Source: JBFELU01 sp041551965
Lineage (GTDB): Bacteria > Actinomycetota > Acidimicrobiia > Spongiisociales > UBA11373
Assembly (NCBI GenBank): GCA_041551965.1
Contig: JBFELU010000028.1
Location: 1-28,820, forward strand
Direction of reading: 5' to 3'
Length of the DNA: 28,820 nucleotides
In this document: positions 6,631 through 13,741 of the stretch, piece after piece
Layout of the letters: every line of letters starts with the position of its first letter
Numbering within the stretch: position 1 is the stretch's first letter
Position numbers and translations under genes: made by a program
Notes under the pieces: model-generated
Databases searched by the model: none
Told to the model about the DNA's origin: nothing
Seen by the model: the letters and a program-made list of their open reading frames with translations, nothing else

Positions 6631-8586
6631 ATGCACGGATACACCGGAAAGGTGCTCCATGTCGACCTCACCGCCGGCACCCTCGAGGTGGAAGAGCCGC
6701 CCGAGGAGTTCTACCGCAACTACGTGGGCGGGAGCGCCATGGGCCTCTACTACCTGCTCAAGCACACCCCGGCGGGGGCGGACCCGTTCGGACCGGAGAA
6801 CACCCTCACCTTGGCGCTTTCGGCCACCACCGGCGCACCGATCGCCGGCCAGAGCCGATGCACCGCGGTGGCCAAATCGCCGCTGACCGGCGGTGTCGGC
6901 GATGCTCAAGCCGGCGGCTTCTGGCCGGCCGAGCTCAAGTTCGCCGGCTTCGACGCCATCGTCATCCGGGGGCAATCCCCCAAGCCGGTCTACCTGTGGA
7001 TCCATCGGGGGGAATTCGAGCTACGCGACGCCGGGCACCTGTGGGGTGTGACCACCAAGGAGGTCGACGCCGCCCTCGCCGAGGAGCTCGGCGACGACCG
7101 CATCCACGTGGCTCAGGTCGGTCCGTCGGGGGAGAAGCTGGTTCGTTTCGCCGCCATCATGAACATGGCCAATCGGGCCCACGGCCGCACCGGCCTCGGG
7201 GCCGTGATGGGATCCAAGAGACTCAAGGCGATCGTGGTCCGGGGGGGCAAGAAGAAGCTCGACATGGCCGACCCGGAGGGCCTGCGGGCCCTCATGCAGG
7301 CCTCGCTGAAGCCGATCCGGGAGGACGGCGACGTCACCGGCCTGGCGATGTACGGGACGATCGACATCCTGGAGAGCCAGGATGCCGTCGGCGGGCTCCC
7401 CACCCGCAACTACACCAGCGGCACCATGGGGGGGAGAGCACCCCAGATCGGAGCCAACGCTCTCTTCGACGACTGGCTCCGGGGTGCCGCGGAGGGGACC
7501 CAGGCCAAGCACGGACGGGACACCTGCTACTCGTGCGCGGTCCGTTGCAAGCGGGTGGTGGAGGCCGAGTGGCAGGACAAGATGCTCGACCCGCTGTCGG
7601 GCGGGCCCGAGTACGAGACCGCCTCGGTGTTCGGTTCCTACTGCGACATCGACGACCTCGGTGCCGTCGCCTATGCCAACCAGCTGTGCAACCAGTACGG
7701 CGTCGACACCATCTCGGCCGGGGCCACGATGGCCTTCGCCATCGAGTGCTACGAGAAGGGGCTCATCGACACCTCCGACACCGGCGGCATCGAGCTCGGG
7801 TGGGGCAAGGCCGAGGCCATGATCGCGATGCTGGAGGCGACTCTGCGCCGGGAGGGCTTCGGGGATGTGCTGGCGGAAGGGTCGGCCCGGGCCGCCGAGC
7901 GTATCGGGAACGGTGCCGCCGATCTGGTGGTGACTGCCAAGTCGCAGGAGCTGCCGGCCCACATGCCCCAGGTGAAGAGGTCATTGGCGTTGATCTATGC
8001 CGTCAATCCCTTCGGAGCCGACCACCAGTCCAGCGAGCACGATCCCAGCTATGAACCCGAGACCATCGAGGCGTCTCCGGGCAAGTACGGCAAGCGGATG
8101 CGTGACCTCGGGCTGATCGAGCCACAGGAAGCGACCGTGCTGAACCGGGAGAAGGTGCGTTTCGCCCTGCGAACCCAATACGCTTATTCGGCGCTCGACA
8201 CCCTCGACATCTGCCAGTTCGTCTTCGGGCCCGCCTGGCAGCCGGTGGGGATGGAGGAGTTGGCCGAGGTGTACACCGCGGTCACCGGCTGGCACGTGAC
8301 CGTCGACGATCTCCTGATGATCGGGGCGAGGCGTCTCAACCTGCTGCGGGCTTTCAACGCTCGGGAGGGCATCACCCGGGATTCGGACACCCTTCCCAAG
8401 CGACTCTTCGACGAGCCTCTCGAGGGCGGCATGAGTGATGGGGTGGCCGTCGATCGCGAAGAGTTCGAAACTGCCCTCGACCTGTACTACGACCTGGCGG
8501 GATGGGATCCGGCCACCGGGAATCCACCCCGCGAGCGGCTCGAGGCACTCGAGATCGGCTGGGTGGCCGACGCCATCGGAGTGTGA
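6631..8586 (+). CDS. Aldehyde:ferredoxin oxidoreductase (AOR) family tungsten/molybdenum enzyme
   Basis: From the ATG at 6631 the protein has 651 residues and begins MHGYTGKVLHVDLTAG, the usual AOR N-terminus. The pterin-binding signature GLGAVMGSKRLKAI is clear. Four [4Fe-4S] cysteines are in place: CYSCAVRC (Cys299, Cys302, Cys306) and Cys528 in LDTLDICQF. Family members hold a bis-pyranopterin tungsten cofactor and oxidise aldehydes to acids, or catalyse related low-potential reactions, with ferredoxin or partner subunits; the substrate cannot be told here. It heads a run of overlapping genes that includes two MoeA domains, so it probably receives its cofactor from these neighbours. No ferredoxin or NADH-linked partner subunit is next to it. 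The next gene starts within its stop codon (TGATG). Confidence 0.93.
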   Translation: MHGYTGKVLHVDLTAGTLEVEEPPEEFYRNYVGGSAMGLYYLLKHTPAGADPFGPENTLTLALSATTGAPIAGQSRCTAVAKSPLTGGVGDAQAGGFWPAELKFAGFDAIVIRGQSPKPVYLWIHRGEFELRDAGHLWGVTTKEVDAALAEELGDDRIHVAQVGPSGEKLVRFAAIMNMANRAHGRTGLGAVMGSKRLKAIVVRGGKKKLDMADPEGLRALMQASLKPIREDGDVTGLAMYGTIDILESQDAVGGLPTRNYTSGTMGGRAPQIGANALFDDWLRGAAEGTQAKHGRDTCYSCAVRCKRVVEAEWQDKMLDPLSGGPEYETASVFGSYCDIDDLGAVAYANQLCNQYGVDTISAGATMAFAIECYEKGLIDTSDTGGIELGWGKAEAMIAMLEATLRREGFGDVLAEGSARAAERIGNGAADLVVTAKSQELPAHMPQVKRSLALIYAVNPFGADHQSSEHDPSYEPETIEASPGKYGKRMRDLGLIEPQEATVLNREKVRFALRTQYAYSALDTLDICQFVFGPAWQPVGMEELAEVYTAVTGWHVTVDDLLMIGARRLNLLRAFNAREGITRDSDTLPKRLFDEPLEGGMSDGVAVDREEFETALDLYYDLAGWDPATGNPPRERLEALEIGWVADAIGV

Positions 8587-9065
8587 TGAAGCGGAGAACG
8601 ACCCTCGTGCTGTTGTCCCTGGTGCTGGCGGTGGCGTCGTGCGGCGACGACGACACCGGTGGCGGCGCCGGCGGCGGTGGCGGCAGCGGCGGCGGGTCGG
8701 GGGGAGGCGACGGCGGCGGGGTGATTCTCACCATCTACGTCGCCGATGAGGTGGTGGCCACCTGGACGCTGGATCAACTGGAAGCCGCGGTGCCGTTCGT
8801 CGAGACCGAGATCGACGGCGACACCCAGCGGGGACCCGGCCTCTTGGCAGTGTTGCGGTCATCCGAGATCACCGGGTGGGAGCGAGCCGAGGTGCTCGGC
8901 AAGGGAGAGGGCCGCTCCTTCGACATCGGGATCGACATAGAGGAGTCCGAGGTCGACGAGGGCTGGATCCTCGACGTCACCAACCGGGGAACCCTGAAGC
9001 TGGCCGCCGAGGAGCTGCCCCGGGAGCAGTGGGTCCGGGACGTCGGTGAGATCCGCATCCCGTGA
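8586..9065 (+). CDS. Lipoprotein with Gly-rich tether and small beta-rich domain
   Basis: The 159-residue product has a lipoprotein signal peptide with the lipobox AVASC (Cys19), then a low-complexity Gly/Ser/Asp linker (about 20-45) that would tether a folded domain (about 46-159) outside the membrane. That domain (VATWTLDQLEAAVPFVETE, then RGPGLLAVLR) faintly resembles the fold segment of sulfite-oxidase-type molybdopterin domains, but it is too small and lacks the catalytic Cys; this is a weak impression, not an assignment. It starts inside the stop codon of the AOR gene and its end overlaps the next gene by 20 bases, so all three are almost certainly one transcript. Confidence 0.7.
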   Translation: MKRRTTLVLLSLVLAVASCGDDDTGGGAGGGGGSGGGSGGGDGGGVILTIYVADEVVATWTLDQLEAAVPFVETEIDGDTQRGPGLLAVLRSSEITGWERAEVLGKGEGRSFDIGIDIEESEVDEGWILDVTNRGTLKLAAEELPREQWVRDVGEIRIP

Positions 9066-9765
9066 CCTCGTCGTCGGCATCGACGACACCGACATGCCGG
9101 GCACACCGGGGACCGGGCACCTGGCCCGTCTGATCTCCGAGGAGCTCTCCTCGGGCGGCCACCTTCCCGGGGTCACCCGGCACCAGCTGTACGAGGGTCC
9201 GGGGGTTCCCAAGACCCACCGCAACTCGGCGGCCGCCGTCGGGCTCTCAACGGTGCTGTCGCCCGAGGAGATCCTGGAGCGGACCGCCGTCATCGTGCTG
9301 CGGGAACACGCCCCCGGGTCCGACCCCGGCGTGGCGGTGGTCGCCGGCAAGCCGCCATTCGGCGCACTGGAGTTCGCCCGCCGGGCTCAGGCGGGGCTCG
9401 TGACCCAGCGCGAGGCCGTCGGGGTCGCGGCCCAAGCCGGGCTGCTCGTCACAGGTCTGGCCGGCACCGAGGACGGGGTCATAGGCGCGGTGGCCGCTGC
9501 GGCGCTGCGGGCCGACGGCAACGACGGCCGCTACGTCGGTCTGTCGGGGATCCGCGGGTTGACGGGCACGATGACGGTGACCGAGATCCTCGACCGCACC
9601 GGGATCGCCGCCGTCGTCGACGTCGACACCGGGGAGCCGGTGGGCGGCGACGGTAGGCTCGACACCGGCGACTGGGTCCGTCCCCGCCTGACCGGGGGAC
9701 GCCCGGTGCTGATGGCACGCCGCCACGGAGGAGCTTGGGTGAATGCGGACGCTCGCCCCCGCTAG
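9046..9765 (+). CDS. TiaS-like GIDDTD-motif protein, stand-alone
   Basis: The 239-residue protein opens with DLVVGIDDTDMPGTPGTGHL (GIDDTD at 11-16). A GIDDTD motif followed by a Gly/Thr turn is the hallmark of the nucleotide-using domain of TiaS, the archaeal enzyme that attaches agmatine to C34 of tRNA-Ile2. Here the OB-fold and zinc ribbon of TiaS are missing, and bacteria use TilS for that tRNA, so a tRNA role is doubtful. A second feature is YVGLSGIRGLTGTMTVTEIL (164-183). The start is a GTG at 9046 that overlaps the lipoprotein gene by 20 bases; the homologous part begins at residue 7, and I see no better start. Its place inside the AOR operon suggests a role in cofactor or enzyme maturation, which is inference. 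Confidence 0.7.
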   Translation: MRSASRDLVVGIDDTDMPGTPGTGHLARLISEELSSGGHLPGVTRHQLYEGPGVPKTHRNSAAAVGLSTVLSPEEILERTAVIVLREHAPGSDPGVAVVAGKPPFGALEFARRAQAGLVTQREAVGVAAQAGLLVTGLAGTEDGVIGAVAAAALRADGNDGRYVGLSGIRGLTGTMTVTEILDRTGIAAVVDVDTGEPVGGDGRLDTGDWVRPRLTGGRPVLMARRHGGAWVNADARPR

Positions 9766-10309
9766 AGACACCGCAAAGACGGCCCGGCCGTTGCCGATCG
9801 ATCTGGCCCTGGCGGTGCTGGTGGGCCTGGCGGCGGCCCTCGCCAAGCGCTATCTCGACTTCCACCTCGGTGTGCCGGGTCATGCCGGGGTCGGTTGGAT
9901 CGCCACCCTGGTGGCCGGGACCCTCGTCAATCCCCGTCGGGGCATGACGGTGGCCGCCGGGCTGTCGATGGCGGTGTGGGGGGTGCCGGTCGGGCTGGGC
10001 CACACCCTCGGTTACAACGCCGCCCTCTACGGCACCGCCGCCGGCGTCCTCGAAGCGTCGGTCCTCCTCCGGCTTCCTTTGGCCCGCTGGTGGGGGGCGA
10101 TGACGGCCGGGGCGGCGGTCCACATCGCCAAGTACGCCTTTGTCTTCGGCCGGGCCTGGGTGTCGGGGATCATCCGCAACTTCGAGGTCTACGGGATCCT
10201 CGCTGCCCTTCGCAACCACCTCGTCTTCGGTCTCGCCGGGGGATTGGCCGGCTGGGCGCTGTACCGGGGCGGGACGGCGCTCGTCGATCTTCGGCGCCGC
10301 CGCCCCTGA
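9743..10309 (+). CDS. Small integral membrane protein, function unknown
   Basis: The 188-residue protein has five to six hydrophobic segments (about 19-35, 49-62, 66-88, 93-110, 116-136, 156-176) with an Arg-rich C-terminus. Its size and helix number recall the substrate-binding (S) components of ECF transporters, but I see no diagnostic motif and the ECF ATPase and T subunits are not in the window. It overlaps the preceding gene by 23 bases and has GGAGGAG at 9727-9733 upstream. Given its neighbours, a role in uptake of a cofactor or metal is possible but unproven. Confidence 0.65.
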   Translation: MRTLAPARDTAKTARPLPIDLALAVLVGLAAALAKRYLDFHLGVPGHAGVGWIATLVAGTLVNPRRGMTVAAGLSMAVWGVPVGLGHTLGYNAALYGTAAGVLEASVLLRLPLARWWGAMTAGAAVHIAKYAFVFGRAWVSGIIRNFEVYGILAALRNHLVFGLAGGLAGWALYRGGTALVDLRRRRP

Positions 10310-10319
10310 GGAGCTCGCG

Positions 10320-11813
10320 ATGGTGGCGGTCCGACTCCCCGACATGCTCCGCAAGTACGCCGGCGATGCCGAAGTGATCGAGGCCGCGGGGGACACGGTC
10401 GCCGAGGTGCTCGAAGCGGTCGTCGCCGCGAATCCCGAACTGGAAGAGCGCCTCTTCGACGCCGAAGGGCTGGTGCGGGGTCACCTCTCGGTGTTCGCCG
10501 GAGACAATCTGGTGTCGCGGGAGGCGGCGGCAGCGACCCCGGCCGTCGACCCGATCCGGATCCTGGTGGCGGTGGCCGGTGGTTCCGACGTGCGGATGCG
10601 GGGCTTTCGAAACAGGGCAACCGTGGAAGAGGCCCGGGAGGCGGCGCTCGACGGCGTCGCGCCGCTGGAAACCGAGCCGGTCCCGGTGACCGGGTGTGCG
10701 GGACGGGTCCTGGCCGAAGACGTGGTGAGCGACGTCGATGTGCCTCCGTTCCGGCGGGCCACCATGGATGGGTATGCGGTCCGGGCCGCGGACACGTTCG
10801 GGGCGTCGGCCTATCACCCGCTTCCCCTGATCTTGATCGGGGAATCGATGCCCGGTCATCCGGCGGAGACCCGAATCGAGCCGGGGCAGGCGGTGCAAAT
10901 CATGACCGGGGCTCCGCTTCCCGATGGGGGCGATGCGGTGCTGCGGGCCGAGGACGCCGAGGGCGGTGACGATCGGGTCGAGGTGCGGGCCGCGGTCCCC
11001 GAGGGTCGCAACGTCGGGAGAGTGGGTGAGGACATCCCCGCCGGTACCAGGGTGCTCTCCGCCGGCCGCCGGCTGCTGCCCCAGGACGTCGGCCTGTTGG
11101 CCAGCATCGGCCACGATCCGGTGGCGGTGCACCGCCGACCCCGGGTCAGGGTGATCGTGTCCGGCAACGAGCTGCTCCCGCCCGGCGAGCGGCCGGAGGG
11201 CTCCCGGATCGTCGACAGCAACTCCCCGATGTTGACGGCCCTGGTGGAGCGGGACGGCGGGGTCGTCGAGAGCGTGCGGCGCCTCCCCGACGGTCGGGAA
11301 CCGATGCGAGAGGCCCTTGCCGCCGGGGGCGCCGACGTGATCATCACCGCCGGGGCGGTCTCGGTGGGGCGGGAGGACTACACCCCGCTGCTCGTCGAAG
11401 AACTGGGGGAGCTTCGGATCCACGGGGTGGCGATGCGCCCCTCGTCGCCGACCGGGGTGGGCCGGGTCGGCGTTGCCCCGGTGCTGCTGCTACCGGGCAA
11501 CCCGGTGTCGTGCCTGGTGGCCTACGACTTCTTCGCCGGACCCGTGGTTCGCACTCTCGGTGGGCGGGACCCGGAGTGGCCCTATCGGACCGTGGCTCTC
11601 CCGCTGGCTTCACGGCTGGTGTCGCAGATCGGGCGCACCGACTACGCCCGGGTGGCGGTGGAGGGTGAGACGGTTCGGCCGTTGGCGGTCACCGGAGCCT
11701 CGGTGCTGTCGTCGGTGACCCGGGCCGATGGGTTCGTGGTGGTCCCGGCCGGGTTGGAGGGATACCCGGAGGGCGCCGTCGTCGAGGTCCACCTCTATGG
11801 GGCGCAGCCGTGA
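10320..11813 (+). CDS. moeA: MoaD/ThiS-like domain fused to MoeA (molybdenum/tungsten insertion)
   Basis: The 497-residue product starts MVAVRLPDMLRKYAGDAEVI, a MoaD/ThiS-type ubiquitin-like domain (1-88) that ends with ILVAVAGG (Gly87-Gly88). It then continues without a stop into a full-length MoeA (about 95-497). MoeA landmarks are PPFRRATMDGYAV, GEDIPAGTRVLSAG, VSGNELLPPGE, ITAGAVSVGREDYT and LLLPGNPVSCLVAY. MoeA inserts molybdate or tungstate into adenylated pterin. The loop reads AMRPSSPTGVG where many MoeA proteins have MKPGKP. A GAGGAG site at 10308-10313 precedes the ATG, 10 bases after the membrane protein gene. A longer open frame begins at 10140, but it runs through the membrane protein gene and is not credible. 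For MoaD to carry sulfur its Gly-Gly must be C-terminal, so either the fusion is cleaved or the domain has another role. Confidence 0.88.
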   Translation: MVAVRLPDMLRKYAGDAEVIEAAGDTVAEVLEAVVAANPELEERLFDAEGLVRGHLSVFAGDNLVSREAAAATPAVDPIRILVAVAGGSDVRMRGFRNRATVEEAREAALDGVAPLETEPVPVTGCAGRVLAEDVVSDVDVPPFRRATMDGYAVRAADTFGASAYHPLPLILIGESMPGHPAETRIEPGQAVQIMTGAPLPDGGDAVLRAEDAEGGDDRVEVRAAVPEGRNVGRVGEDIPAGTRVLSAGRRLLPQDVGLLASIGHDPVAVHRRPRVRVIVSGNELLPPGERPEGSRIVDSNSPMLTALVERDGGVVESVRRLPDGREPMREALAAGGADVIITAGAVSVGREDYTPLLVEELGELRIHGVAMRPSSPTGVGRVGVAPVLLLPGNPVSCLVAYDFFAGPVVRTLGGRDPEWPYRTVALPLASRLVSQIGRTDYARVAVEGETVRPLAVTGASVLSSVTRADGFVVVPAGLEGYPEGAVVEVHLYGAQP

Positions 11814-13741
11814 AGCAGCGCCAGTTCCTCGACGTGGTCGACGAGGCCGTGGCCCACCAGCGTTTCGAGGCGGCCTGCGCCGGTCTTGTTCCGCGCTTCG
11901 GGACCGTGCCTCTCGACGCCGCGCTGGGACGGGTGGCGGCATCGGACGTCCCTGCTGCCGTCGATGTGACTCCGTTCGACCGCAGCAACGTCGACGGCTT
12001 TGCGGTGGGCGCCACCGACACCTTCGGGGCCGAGGAGATGAATCCGGTCGTGTTGCGGCTCGCCGATTGGTCGCTGGCCGCCGGAGACGCGCCTCCCGAG
12101 GGAAGGGAGGTGGGCGTCGGCGAGGCGGTTGCCATCGCTACCGGGGCGGTGGTGCCCCGGGGGGCGGATGCCGTCGTCATGGTGGAGCACACCGAGACCG
12201 ACGGCGAAGGGCTTCGGGTGTTCCGCCCGGTCGTGCCCGGCGACAACGTCACCTTCGCCGGATCCGACATCGGCCGGGGCGAGGTGGTGGTCCGCCGCGG
12301 TACCCGGCTCACCTCCCGGGAGACCGGCGTGCTGGCCGCCGTCGGGGCCTCGGAGGTCGAGGTGTTCGCCCGCCCCCGGGTGGCGGTGGTGTCGACCGGC
12401 GATGAGATCGTGGCCCCGGGCCGTCCCCTCGAGGTCGGCCAGATCTACGACAGCAACCAGCGGATCCTGCTCGATGCGGTGGTCGAGCTGGGCTGCGAGC
12501 CGTCGGCCATGGGCATCGTCCCCGACGACGAGCGGCTGCTCGAAGCCACCATCGGCCCGCTGGTGGAGGGGCCCAATGCCGCCGACGTGGTGTTGCTGTC
12601 GGGGGGGACCTCCAAGGGTGAAGGCGACCTCAATGCCACCGTGGTGCACCGCCTCGCCCAGCGCTTCCCCGACTCCCCGGGGGTGGTGGTCCACGGGGTG
12701 GCCCTCAAACCGGGAAAGCCGATCATGCTGGCCGTGATCGCCGGCACTCCGATCGTGGTGCTTCCCGGGTTCCCCACGTCGGCGATCTTCACCTTCTGGG
12801 AGTTCGTGGCTCCCCTGCTGCGGCGCCTCAGCGGAGTCGCCGAGGGGGAAGCGACCATCGTCGACGCAGTGGCCCCGCTTCGGATCAACTCGGTGCCGGG
12901 CCGCACCGAGTACACCCTCGTCGACCTGGTCGAGGGACCGGGAGGCCTCGCCGCCTACCCCCTCGGGGCCGGCTCGGGGAGTGTGACCGCACTGGGCAGG
13001 GCAGACGGGTTTGTGCGCATCCCGGCGCCCGTCGAGTACCTCGAGGCCGGGAGCCCGCTCCGGGTCCGGCTCCTCGACCCTTCCTCGAGGCCCGCCGACC
13101 TGGTGGCCGTCGGGAGCCACTGCATCGGCCTCGACCACCTCCTCGGCTTGCTGGCCGACCGCGGCTTCCGGGTCAAGATGATCCCGGTCGGCTCCACTGC
13201 CGGGTTGGCGGCCCTGGCCCGAGGGGAAGGCGACGTGGCCGGGGTCCACCTGCTCGATCCCGAAACCGGGGAGTACAACACCCCGTTCCTGCCCGAGGGG
13301 GTGGGGCTCATCGGTGGCTACGGGCGGCGTCAGGTGATCGCTCACCGGGCCGAACACGCCGGGCTGGGGGACACCCCGGAGGCCTTCGTCGAAGCGGCGA
13401 GGGAGCAGGGCCTGCGGATGGTCAACCGCAATCCCGGCAGCGGCACCCGGGTGCTCATCGACGGACTCCTCGGCGAGCACCGTCCCGACGGGTACCTGCA
13501 CCAGGCCAAGACCCACCACGCCGTGGCCGCCGCCGTCGCCCAGGACCGGGCCGACTGGGGGGTGACCCTCGACACCGTGGCCGCCGGGTCGGGTCTGAAC
13601 GGCATTCCGGTCGCCGACGAGCGCTACGACCTGGCAGTGGCCGAGGCCCGCCGGGACCGCCCGGCGGTGGTGGCGCTGGCCGAGCTGCTGGCCGATCCCG
13701 AGGTGCGCCGTGAGTTGGCGGCGCTGGGTTTCATGGCCTAG
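11810..13741 (+). CDS. moeA: MoeA fused to a periplasmic-binding-protein-like domain
   Basis: The 643-residue protein has a complete MoeA part (about 1-415) with FDRSNVDGFAV, VSTGDEIVAPGRPLEVGQIY, LLSGGTSKGEGD and GVALKPGKPIM, followed by a C-terminal domain (about 430-643) of the type II periplasmic-binding fold (VAVGSHCIGLDHLLGLL, VGSTAGLAALARGEGDVAG, NRNPGSGTRVLID). This MoeA-PBP_like architecture is known in archaea and anaerobic bacteria; the binding domain probably senses or holds a small ligand such as an oxyanion or pterin. No signal peptide is present, so it works in the cytoplasm. The GTG start overlaps the previous stop by 4 bases (GTGA). Two different MoeA types side by side fit a division between adenylyl-pterin binding and metal supply for the AOR enzymes. 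The stop is shared with the convergent gene in a CTAG. Confidence 0.9.
   Translation: MKQRQFLDVVDEAVAHQRFEAACAGLVPRFGTVPLDAALGRVAASDVPAAVDVTPFDRSNVDGFAVGATDTFGAEEMNPVVLRLADWSLAAGDAPPEGREVGVGEAVAIATGAVVPRGADAVVMVEHTETDGEGLRVFRPVVPGDNVTFAGSDIGRGEVVVRRGTRLTSRETGVLAAVGASEVEVFARPRVAVVSTGDEIVAPGRPLEVGQIYDSNQRILLDAVVELGCEPSAMGIVPDDERLLEATIGPLVEGPNAADVVLLSGGTSKGEGDLNATVVHRLAQRFPDSPGVVVHGVALKPGKPIMLAVIAGTPIVVLPGFPTSAIFTFWEFVAPLLRRLSGVAEGEATIVDAVAPLRINSVPGRTEYTLVDLVEGPGGLAAYPLGAGSGSVTALGRADGFVRIPAPVEYLEAGSPLRVRLLDPSSRPADLVAVGSHCIGLDHLLGLLADRGFRVKMIPVGSTAGLAALARGEGDVAGVHLLDPETGEYNTPFLPEGVGLIGGYGRRQVIAHRAEHAGLGDTPEAFVEAAREQGLRMVNRNPGSGTRVLIDGLLGEHRPDGYLHQAKTHHAVAAAVAQDRADWGVTLDTVAAGSGLNGIPVADERYDLAVAEARRDRPAVVALAELLADPEVRRELAALGFMA

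Noticed and set aside
10140..10319. A 60-residue N-terminal extension of the MoaD-MoeA fusion
   Set aside because: It overlaps the membrane protein gene out of frame and is Ser/Gly-rich; a ribosome binding site precedes the ATG at 10320 and the MoaD-like domain starts there.
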